Assembly: GCA_945957305.1 (NCBI GenBank)
Contig: CAMFLN010000062.1
Location: forward strand, 1-9,491
Direction: 5' to 3'
Length of the DNA stretch: 9,491 nucleotides
Source of the DNA: an uncultured Planctomycetaceae bacterium
GTDB taxonomy: Bacteria > Planctomycetota > Planctomycetia > Pirellulales > JACPPG01
Numbering within the stretch: the first letter of the stretch is position 1; each line of letters begins with the position of its first letter. Positions 1 through 5,904 of this stretch are shown here, piece after piece. The notes under the pieces are model-generated. The model was given only the letters and a program-made list of their open reading frames with translations. It ran no database searches and was not told where the DNA came from. Made by a program: the position numbers and the translations under genes.

Positions 1-810
1 GCCGCGGCGAACTTGTTCATTTCGCGCGTCACGACCAAGCCGCGCCGATTGATTCGATTGCCCGGCCCGCTGGGAGGGACCTGGCTGACGCGCGACGTCG
101 AAGTGGAAACGCCCGACCGCGATCCATTGCGTAATCCGATTAATGTTGAGGGATCGGCCGGCCCGCAAACGTTGCGTTATGACGCATCGGAGTGGTTCGC
201 GCAGAAGGAGAACAAGTTTTGGCTGACGGCAGTCTTCGATGCGACGGGCCAGCGGCAAGATACGGTGAAGGACACGATTGCCAAGGATTCGCTCGCCCAC
301 GATGGCATTGTGCGGCCGCTCGTGTCGTGTGTCCGTTGTCACGAATTGGGAGGCGGTCAGGCGGGCATGCAGCCGTTTCAGGACGATCAGTTCCCGCTGC
401 TCTCCGGCGAAGCGGCGATTCTCAAGAGTTATCTGCCGCACGTGGCGCAGCGCGTGGCCGAACTGTACGACCCCGTACGCATCGAGCGCGAACAAAAGCG
501 CGATCGCGAGGATTATACGGCCGCCGTATTCCAGGCGACGGGCGTGTCGCCGCGCAATGCCGTCGATGCGCTGGCCAGAACTTATACCGACTTTGTGGAC
601 CGCCCCGTGACGCGCGCCGTGGCGGCGCGGGAATGCGGTTTGGATGAACCGCGGTTTCTGCTGCTCACGCGTCATGCCACTGATCCGGCGATCCTGACCT
701 TGCGCGCCGGTGGTGCGATTCGCCGCGCGACGTACGAAGCGAGTTTTCCAGAGCTGATGTCACTAACCGCAGGACATATCGAAGGGACGAAGGCCAATGA
801 ACATCCGTAA
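1..810 (+). CDS. Heme-binding (CxxCH) planctomycete-type protein, 5' partial
   Basis: The reading frame is open from base 1, so the gene begins upstream; the first possible start inside the window is a TTG at 13, with no good ribosome site. About 269 C-terminal residues are visible. A single CxxCH heme c attachment motif (CVRCH, bases 328-342) is followed by a Gly-rich stretch. After it comes a mostly helical, charged region (EREQKRDRED and onward) with no further motif I recognise. The heme site implies export to the periplasm, but any signal peptide is outside the window. The gene ends 14 bp inside the next gene, which also has a CxxCH site, so the two are probably co-transcribed and co-translated. 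The single heme site suggests an electron-transfer or cytochrome-like role. I do not recognise the specific family, and the function is unknown. Confidence 0.75.
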   Translation, partial: AAANLFISRVTTKPRRLIRLPGPLGGTWLTRDVEVETPDRDPLRNPINVEGSAGPQTLRYDASEWFAQKENKFWLTAVFDATGQRQDTVKDTIAKDSLAHDGIVRPLVSCVRCHELGGGQAGMQPFQDDQFPLLSGEAAILKSYLPHVAQRVAELYDPVRIEREQKRDREDYTAAVFQATGVSPRNAVDALARTYTDFVDRPVTRAVAARECGLDEPRFLLLTRHATDPAILTLRAGGAIRRATYEASFPELMSLTAGHIEGTKANEHP

Positions 811-1345
811 GCAGCGTGCGAGAAAGGTAATCCGCAGCGGTCGCGCGATCGGGTTTATGCTCGTGATTGCCGGCTTCTTCAGCGGGGCCGCAAATGCCGC
901 CCCTTGCCGCCATGACAGCGTGGCGATTCCCGCGACTGTCACATTGCCCGCGGGTTTTATCGCGGTGCCGCTGGCGGTGCCCGTCGCGTTGCCCAGCTAT
1001 GTGCAATATCAAGCGCCTTGGGTGTCTTATGTCGCGCCCGTTGCTGCGAATCATGAACCAGCGCCTGTTGCAGCCGCTGCGGCACCGTCCCCCGCAACAC
1101 GCGGCGCGACAGGAGCAACCACCTTGATCGCCGCGCAATGCGGCACCTGTCACGGTGGGGCGAAGCCCAAGGCCGACCTCGACCTGACCGGCGCGCTGGC
1201 TGATTCGATTCGCTTAAAGGCGATTGCCCGGCTGCTGTCGGACGATCCTGAGAAGCGTATGCCGCCGCAAAAGGAGCTTTCGCCCGAAAGCTTGGGGCAC
1301 CTGATTCAGGAACTCTCGGCCCGCGACGAGTCCGTCGCGCCGTGA
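797..1345 (+). CDS. Small exported c-type cytochrome-like protein
   Basis: A 182-residue protein. Residues 1-35 look like a signal peptide: a long Arg/Lys-rich n-region, a hydrophobic core around 19-30, and an Ala-Asn-Ala cleavage site near 34. Residues 40-105 are a Val/Pro/Ala-rich linker with repeated hydrophobic-Pro steps. Residues 110-175 resemble a compact cytochrome c domain. It has a CGTCH heme motif at 115-119, a GxxxPKADLDL segment typical of planctomycete cytochromes, and MPP at 155-157, whose Met is the likely distal heme ligand. The ATG at 797 follows a purine-rich GAAGGGACGAAGG stretch and lies inside the end of the preceding heme-site gene, suggesting translational coupling. Role inferred: periplasmic electron carrier or heme-binding accessory. 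The domain is shorter than a classical class I cytochrome c, so function is uncertain. Confidence 0.82.
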   Translation: MNIRKQRARKVIRSGRAIGFMLVIAGFFSGAANAAPCRHDSVAIPATVTLPAGFIAVPLAVPVALPSYVQYQAPWVSYVAPVAANHEPAPVAAAAAPSPATRGATGATTLIAAQCGTCHGGAKPKADLDLTGALADSIRLKAIARLLSDDPEKRMPPQKELSPESLGHLIQELSARDESVAP

Positions 1346-1384
1346 ACGTTGTGATGTGACGATTGTTTGGATTTCTGTTTGTGC

Positions 1385-1392
1385 AGAAGGAG
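1385..1392 (+). promoter_or_regulatory. Ribosome binding site for the gene at 1400
   Basis: AGAAGGAG lies 7 nt before the ATG at 1400. It selects that ATG over an in-frame TTG at 1367, which has no such site. Confidence 0.75.
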
Positions 1393-1399
1393 CAGAACG

Positions 1400-1819
1400 A
1401 TGAATCGTAGCTTTGCAGTGAGTGTGGTCCTGATCGCGGCGGTTGCACTTGCGATCTCGGCCAGCGCGGCGTGCTCGGCTTGTCCGCCAGTGGCCGTGGC
1501 GCAGACGGCAGCGAGTGTTCCGGCGCTGGCCGTGGTGCAACCAGTCCCGGTTGTGCAGCCGGTCGCAATGCCGGTTGCCGTTGCTCAGCCGGCATTGGGC
1601 TTGAGTTATCCCGCGACGAGCGCGGCCGGGCTGGCGTTAAGTGCCGTGCAGCCCTTGGCCCTCGCGCAGCCGGTGGTCGCTCAGGCGAGCCTGGCGGCGC
1701 AAGCCACCGCGATCGGCGGATCATGCGCTCGTGCGAGTGCAGGGGCTGGCGCCTGTGCCGGTGGCCGGCGAGGGATTTTGCCGCGGCAACGCGCCGTTTC
1801 GCGTGTGGTGGTTCGTTAG
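1400..1819 (+). CDS. Exported low-complexity Val/Ala/Pro/Gln-rich small protein
   Basis: A 139-residue protein with a clear signal peptide: MNRSF, then a hydrophobic Val/Ala/Ile/Leu core, then an AxA site near 21-24. It is followed by CSAC (Cys 25 and 28). Residues 30-105 are a low-complexity Val-Ala-Gln-Pro tract with repeated (V/A)-Q-P-V units. The tail, from about 106, switches to Gly/Ala/Arg and ends in an Arg-Val-rich basic sequence (SRVVVR). The strong AGAAGGAG site fixes the ATG at 1400. It follows the cytochrome-like gene by 54 bp and shares its Val/Pro-rich style, so it may belong to the same exported set. I do not recognise a family, and no enzymatic motif is visible. The change in composition near residue 106 could reflect a past frameshift, but alternative frames there give nothing more convincing. 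Confidence 0.6.
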   Translation: MNRSFAVSVVLIAAVALAISASAACSACPPVAVAQTAASVPALAVVQPVPVVQPVAMPVAVAQPALGLSYPATSAAGLALSAVQPLALAQPVVAQASLAAQATAIGGSCARASAGAGACAGGRRGILPRQRAVSRVVVR

Positions 1820-1832
1820 ATCAGGCTGATCG

Positions 1833-1872
1833 CGGGCGCAGCGGTGAATCCAGGAGGACACCGCTGCGCCCG
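1833..1872. repeat. Perfect 14-bp inverted repeat (hairpin) with AGGAGG in the loop
   Basis: The arm CGGGCGCAGCGGTG (1833-1846) is exactly complementary to CACCGCTGCGCCCG (1859-1872), with a 12-nt loop AATCCAGGAGGA (1847-1858). It starts 13 nt after the stop of the exported low-complexity gene and lies 70 nt before the ParB-like gene. As RNA it would be very stable and could serve as a terminator or a 3'-end-protecting stem, though no T-run follows. As DNA it could be a dyad operator. The loop holds a consensus Shine-Dalgarno sequence, but no ATG, GTG or TTG lies at a usable distance after it. Confidence 0.8.
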
Positions 1873-1942
1873 GCCGGACGGTCATCGCAATCTTGGCGGC
1901 GGCCTCGCCCGAGCAAATCTCCTCACCGACGAGACTTTGATC

Positions 1943-2503
1943 ATGCAGATACGTGACCGCATCCGCGAATTCCGGCGTGTTCCCGCGTCGCAATTGCGTC
2001 CTCATCCGCGCAATTGGCGCACTCATCCCGAAAAGCAGCGAGACGCCTTGCGCGGCGTACTGGCCGAAATTGGCTATGCCGGCGCGTTATTGGCTCGCGA
2101 GTTGGACGACGGGTCGCTGGAGTTGATCGACGGCCATCTGCGGGCCGAGACGACGCCCGACGCCGAGGTGCCGGTGCTCGTCCTCGATCTCTCGGCCGAA
2201 GAAGCAGTGAAGCTGCTCACAGTGCTTGATCCCTTGGGCGCATTGGCCGGCACGGACCACGAACGCCTGGCAGCGCTGGTGGCCGAGGTTGAAACGCAAA
2301 GCGAAGCGGTTCGCGCGTTGTTGGATAGTTTGATTGATCAGTCGCAGCAGCCGTCATTGGTGCCAGAAGCAGCAACGCCGGAAGCGCCCGCGCTGACTGA
2401 GCTGTTTCAATTGGTCGTCGAGTGTTCCGGCGAAGCGCAACAGAAAGAACTTTTCGAACGACTGACGGCTGAAGGATTCTCGTGCCGTGTCCTGGTTTTA
2501 TAG
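1943..2503 (+). CDS. ParB-like N-terminal-domain protein of a phage packaging cluster
   Basis: A 186-residue protein. Residues 12-100 fit the ParB/sulfiredoxin-like N-terminal fold: VPASQLRPHPRNWRTH near 13-28, where ParB proteins carry the L-x-x-x-x-x-N-x-R/P entry strand, then the nucleotide-binding box LIDGHLRAE at 61-69, then the strand pair VPVLVLDLS. A Pro/Ala linker (135-150) leads to a short module (152-186) with the pattern LVVEC...Q..LF.RLT.EGF.CRVL. Unlike a chromosomal ParB, it lacks a recognisable HTH centre and dimer domain, and no parA is adjacent. It therefore probably acts in phage DNA processing or modification rather than partition. The ATG at 1943 is preferred because homology-like sequence begins there; an upstream GTG (1844) sits inside the hairpin and gives a non-ParB-like leader. 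No strong ribosome site precedes either. It is followed 75 bp later by the ABC-GNAT gene. Confidence 0.82.
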   Translation: MQIRDRIREFRRVPASQLRPHPRNWRTHPEKQRDALRGVLAEIGYAGALLARELDDGSLELIDGHLRAETTPDAEVPVLVLDLSAEEAVKLLTVLDPLGALAGTDHERLAALVAEVETQSEAVRALLDSLIDQSQQPSLVPEAATPEAPALTELFQLVVECSGEAQQKELFERLTAEGFSCRVLVL

Positions 2504-2567
2504 CGAGTGCCGCTCTGGAGTCACGCGGAACCCGCGAGTTGTTTGCCTTTTCATTGTTCTCGTCAGC

Positions 2568-2571
2568 GGAG
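2568..2571 (+). promoter_or_regulatory. Ribosome binding site supporting a TTG start at 2579
   Basis: GGAG lies 7 nt before the TTG at 2579. The GTG at 2507 in the same frame has no such site and would add 24 Cys/Ser/Arg-rich residues of no recognisable type. Confidence 0.5.
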
Positions 2572-2578
2572 CGAACGA

Positions 2579-3739
2579 TTGCCCACTTTCGAAGTCACGG
2601 CCGAATGCCCGGTGCATGATTCGTTTCGCGTGCGACAGGTCGCCGGCATGTTCGACGTCCCGTTGTCGCGGAAGGCGGCTAGCGTGTTCCGCGCCGAACT
2701 CCCTGCGCTCGCCGAACCGTGGCAAATTGGCTTGATCGTTGGCCCCTCGGGCAGCGGCAAGTCGACAATCGCTCGCCGCGTGTTTGGCGAACAACTTTAC
2801 GCCGGCCACGCCTGGCCCACGGATCATGCCGTGATCGATGCCATGGGAGACTTGCCGATCAAGAGTATCACCGGCCTGTTTACCTCGGTCGGTTTCAGTT
2901 CGCCCCCGTCCTGGATCAAGCCGTACGCTGTGCTGAGTAACGGAGAGCAGTTTCGCTGCGACCTGGCGCGAGCATTGTCCGTCGGCTGTGCCAGCGAGGA
3001 AACTGCTGCAACGCATCCATCGCCGAGCCTGTCTGCAGCTACGCAGGATGATCCGCTGGTTGTGTTTGACGAGTTTACGAGTGTCGTTGACCGCAACGTG
3101 GCGCAGGTCGGCTCGGCCGCTGTCGCTAAGGCGATTCGTTCCTCCGCGCTCCGCTGCCGGTTTGTCGCGGTTACTTGCCATTACGACATCGCCGAATGGC
3201 TGACGCCGGATTGGGTTGTGGACATGGCGACGGGTCAATGCCAGCGGAGGAGTCTTCGGCGGCCGGAAGTCCGCCTCGAACTCTTTCGTTGCCACCGTCG
3301 TGCGTGGGACATGTTTGCGCCTCATCACTATTTGAATGGAAAGCTCGCGCCGACGGCGCGCTGCTTCCTGGCTTTGTGGCGCGGCGTCGCCGTGGGATTC
3401 TGTGCCACCATTCCCTTGATCGGGCGGCGCGGCCACTGGCGCATTACGCGCGTGGTCACATTGCCGGACTATCAAGGAATCGGGATCGGCATGCGCCTGG
3501 CCGAGGGAGTCGCGCAATGGCATCGCGACCAGGGGTTGCGCATCAATATCACGGCCAGCCACCCCTCGGTGTTGAAACACTGCGCAGCCTCGGCCCGCTG
3601 GCGGCTGGTGCGCCTGTTGAAGTCGGGATCGCGTAACGCGCGGGCGTTCATTCACAACTACTGCGGATCCAGTGGGCGAGCGGTGGTCTCGTTCGAATAC
3701 CTGGGTTCTGACGCCGTGGCGGGAAGGCAGCACGCATGA
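2579..3739 (+). CDS. ABC-type ATPase fused to a GNAT acyltransferase domain (COG2401-like)
   Basis: A 386-residue soluble two-domain protein. The N-terminal ABC ATPase has Walker A GPSGSGKST (55-63), an ABC signature LSNGEQ (119-124, beside the family pattern PSWIKPYAVLSNGEQFR), Walker B LVVFDEF with catalytic Glu165, a D-loop-like SVVDR (168-172) and a switch His201 in TCHYD. No membrane segment exists, so this is not a transporter subunit. Residues from about 245 form a GNAT-like domain: strand FLALWRGVAVGF (263-274), then RVVTLPDYQGIGIGMRL (291-307), where Gln299-Gly-Ile-Gly-Ile-Gly304 is the acyl-CoA pyrophosphate loop, then ITASHPSVLKH (324-334). ABC ATPase-acetyltransferase fusions are a known uncharacterised class. 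A Ser/Ala/Thr-rich insert (about 136-157) separates signature and Walker B. The start is the TTG at 2579. The stop overlaps the TerS-like ATG (ATGA). A role in nucleic-acid modification or packaging is inferred from context only. Confidence 0.85.
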   Translation: MPTFEVTAECPVHDSFRVRQVAGMFDVPLSRKAASVFRAELPALAEPWQIGLIVGPSGSGKSTIARRVFGEQLYAGHAWPTDHAVIDAMGDLPIKSITGLFTSVGFSSPPSWIKPYAVLSNGEQFRCDLARALSVGCASEETAATHPSPSLSAATQDDPLVVFDEFTSVVDRNVAQVGSAAVAKAIRSSALRCRFVAVTCHYDIAEWLTPDWVVDMATGQCQRRSLRRPEVRLELFRCHRRAWDMFAPHHYLNGKLAPTARCFLALWRGVAVGFCATIPLIGRRGHWRITRVVTLPDYQGIGIGMRLAEGVAQWHRDQGLRINITASHPSVLKHCAASARWRLVRLLKSGSRNARAFIHNYCGSSGRAVVSFEYLGSDAVAGRQHA

Positions 3740-4179
3740 CAGCCCCCATCGACATGATGAAGCAGATCGAAATATGCGCGATCGTCGCGGTAGGGGGCAG
3801 CCTGCGCACGGCGGCGAAGCATGTCGGTTTCACGGTCGCGTCAATTCGTCGCCTGGCTGCGGAAGATGAGGATTTCGCCCTCCGCTTGCAGCGCGCGGAA
3901 TCTGATTTCGAGGTAATCCATCTGTCCAACATCCGGCAGGCCGGCAAAAAGTCGTGGAATGCGTCGGCCTGGCTGCTAGAGCGCGTCTATCCCGAGCGAT
4001 TTGCCCGCCGCCGGCCGCGCACCATTCCCCTCGAGCAGTTGCAAGACGTGTTCGATAACCTGGCCGAAACCATCAAGCAGGAAGTGCTCGACGCCGAGCG
4101 CTGCCAGCGCTTGATCGAGTGCATGACCCGGTTGTTGGAAAATCTCAAGGCCGGCCCGCAGCGGAAGAGGTCCTCATGA
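3736..4179 (+). CDS. Terminase small subunit-like HTH protein
   Basis: A 147-residue basic protein, a usual size for phage small terminase subunits. The N-terminal part holds a predicted helix-turn-helix (about 12-42: VGGSLRTAAKHVGFTVASIR), followed by a charged helix EDEDFALRLQRAE. Next comes WNASAWLLERVYPERFARR (74-92), a pattern frequent in phage TerS-like proteins, and then a long helical C-terminus (100-138) ending in a Lys/Arg tail. TerS binds viral DNA at the packaging start site, oligomerises and hands DNA to the large subunit. It overlaps the ABC-GNAT gene upstream and the large terminase downstream by ATGA at both ends. The function is assigned from size, HTH and position directly before TerL; a transcription factor is a less likely alternative. 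Confidence 0.7.
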   Translation: MTAPIDMMKQIEICAIVAVGGSLRTAAKHVGFTVASIRRLAAEDEDFALRLQRAESDFEVIHLSNIRQAGKKSWNASAWLLERVYPERFARRRPRTIPLEQLQDVFDNLAETIKQEVLDAERCQRLIECMTRLLENLKAGPQRKRSS

Positions 4180-5861
4180 CCGCAGGTGGTCGGCATGATG
4201 ACGCGCGCCGGCAGCCGCGCCTCGGTGAACCCAGCGACGATTCGTCGCAGGAGGGTTACGCCTACGATCCTCTGGCGACGTTGGGCGAGCAAGAAGAGTT
4301 TGTCGTGGCGATGCTCTTGCGCCGCTTTCAGCGCTACGCGCGCATCGCCCGCGGCGAATCGCAATACTCCGGTGGACTGTTGGCCTGGGCCCAACGGTAT
4401 CTGCCTGAACATTTCCGCCTGCCCCCTTCGGCGATGCACCGCTGGCTCGAAACCGAAATCGAGCGCGCCACGTTCATGCGCGGTACGAAAGTCAATGCGA
4501 TCGGCCCGCGCGGCGCCGCCAAATCGACCGTGGCCTCGCTGGCGTGCCCGCTGCGCGCGGCGGTCGAGGCGAGCGAGCCGTACATTTGGATTGTGTCCGA
4601 TACCAAAGACCAGGCGGCCAGCCACTTGGAAAACATCAAGGCCGAACTGATCGACAACGAACAGCTGGCCGCCGATTATCCCGAGGCGGCCGGCAAGGGG
4701 CCGGTGTGGCGCGCGACGTCGATCCGCCTGCGCAACGGCGTCGCCATCGAAGCCTTTGGAACCGGCCAACGGATACGTGGACGCCGCCGCCGCGCGCATC
4801 GCCCTGCGCTGATCATTTGCGATGACTTACAAAACGACGGACACATCGAATCCGCCCTGCAGCGGGAGCACTCACGGCAGTGGTTTCACGGCACCTTGCT
4901 CAAGGCGGGGACCGCCGAGACGAACGTGCTGCACCTGGCCACGGCGCTGCATCACGACGCCCTGGGGCTCGAACTGCAACGGACGGCTGGCTGGCGCTCG
5001 CGTATTTTCCGCGCCATCGAGCGCTGGCCCGACGACATGTCCGCCTGGCAACAGTGGGAGGACATTTACACGGCCGTCGAAAACCCTGAGAGTCCGCAGT
5101 TGGCGCGGAGATTCTACGAGACGCGGGCGGCGGCGATGCAGGAAGGCGTCCGGCTGTTATGGCCCGAGCGCGAAGACCTGTACACCTTGATGCAAATGCG
5201 TGTGGAAAGTGGCCGCACCGCCTTCGAACGCGAAAAGCAAGGCTCGCCGGTCAATCCCGAGGCGTGCGAGTGGCCTGAGTCGTATTTTCATTCCCACATC
5301 TGGTTCGATGACTGGCCGCAGCGGTTATCGCTCAAGGTCTTGGCGCTCGACCCCAGCAAAGGGAACGATGCCCGCCGCGGAGATTACTCGGCCTTTGTGC
5401 TGCTCGGGCTGGGCGCCGACGGCCTGTTATATATCGAGGCCGATTTGGCGCGCCGCCCAACGCCGCAGATCGTGGCCGATGGCGTCGAGTTGTGCCGCAC
5501 GTTTCGTCCGGACGTACTGGTGATTGAAACGAACCAATTCCAGGACTTGCTCGGTCGGGAATTCGCCGCTGAGCTGACCCGTCAGGGCATTGTCGATGTG
5601 CAGCCATGGTCGATCGATAACCGCGTCAACAAGCTCGTGCGGATTCGCCGTCTAGGCCCGCATCTCTCGCAGCGGCGGCTCCGTTTCAAGAGCAATTCTC
5701 CGGCCACGCGACTGATCGTGGAGCAATTGCAGCAATTTCCAATCGCCGACCACGACGACGGCCCGGACGCCTTGGAAATGGCGTTGCGCATGGCCGGCGA
5801 GTTGACCGAGAAGCCAGCCTTTGATGACGGACTGGGGTGCCGCCTGCCGCTGTCGTCGTGA
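4176..5861 (+). CDS. Phage terminase large subunit (packaging ATPase-nuclease)
   Basis: A 561-residue DNA-packaging motor protein. The ATPase domain shows Walker A GPRGAAKST (110-118), a Walker B-like LIICDD (212-217), and a coupling motif LATALHHD (254-261). The nuclease domain shows the RNase H-like acidic triad: Asp392 in LALDPSKG, Glu451 in LVIETNQF, and Asp531 in DHDDGPDALEMAL. The length fits the family and all motifs are present, so the gene looks intact. The ATG at 4176 overlaps the TerS stop (ATGA) and follows GAAGAGG. An in-frame GTG at 4119, inside TerS, would add 19 residues and is not favoured. The enzyme docks on the portal encoded 43 bp downstream and cuts concatemeric DNA. The Walker B end is Asp-Asp rather than the usual Asp-Glu, so the catalytic carboxylate may be Asp217 or supplied elsewhere. 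Confidence 0.94.
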   Translation: MTAGGRHDDARRQPRLGEPSDDSSQEGYAYDPLATLGEQEEFVVAMLLRRFQRYARIARGESQYSGGLLAWAQRYLPEHFRLPPSAMHRWLETEIERATFMRGTKVNAIGPRGAAKSTVASLACPLRAAVEASEPYIWIVSDTKDQAASHLENIKAELIDNEQLAADYPEAAGKGPVWRATSIRLRNGVAIEAFGTGQRIRGRRRRAHRPALIICDDLQNDGHIESALQREHSRQWFHGTLLKAGTAETNVLHLATALHHDALGLELQRTAGWRSRIFRAIERWPDDMSAWQQWEDIYTAVENPESPQLARRFYETRAAAMQEGVRLLWPEREDLYTLMQMRVESGRTAFEREKQGSPVNPEACEWPESYFHSHIWFDDWPQRLSLKVLALDPSKGNDARRGDYSAFVLLGLGADGLLYIEADLARRPTPQIVADGVELCRTFRPDVLVIETNQFQDLLGREFAAELTRQGIVDVQPWSIDNRVNKLVRIRRLGPHLSQRRLRFKSNSPATRLIVEQLQQFPIADHDDGPDALEMALRMAGELTEKPAFDDGLGCRLPLSS

Positions 5862-5890
5862 CCGAGATAACACGTCACTTTCGGTACTTC

Positions 5891-5896
5891 GAGGAG
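5891..5896 (+). promoter_or_regulatory. Ribosome binding site of the portal gene
   Basis: GAGGAG lies 8 nt before the ATG at 5905. It selects that start over in-frame ATGs at 5821/5824, which lie inside the terminase gene. Confidence 0.8.
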
Positions 5897-5904
5897 AATC
5901 GACT

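Noticed and set aside
1346..1399. Promoter between the cytochrome-like and low-complexity genes
   Set aside because: TTG-containing hexamers are present but no pair with suitable spacing and a credible -10 box could be supported.
957..1724. 255-codon minus-strand frame across the cytochrome-like and low-complexity genes
   Set aside because: Pro/Arg/Ser-rich antisense translation with no motif; the + genes have signal peptides and ribosome sites.
1844..1943. Longer ParB-like protein starting at GTG 1844
   Set aside because: That GTG is in the stem of the hairpin and its leader does not look like protein of the family; AGGAGG lies downstream of it, not upstream.
2498..3733. 411-codon open frame on the minus strand opposite the ABC-GNAT gene
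   Set aside because: High GC makes long antisense frames common. The + strand frame has all ATPase and GNAT motifs; the minus translation is Arg/Ala-rich with no recognisable domain.
4119..4176. Longer large terminase starting at GTG 4119
   Set aside because: The ATG at 4176 has a better ribosome site and an ATGA overlap with TerS, matching the previous gene junction.
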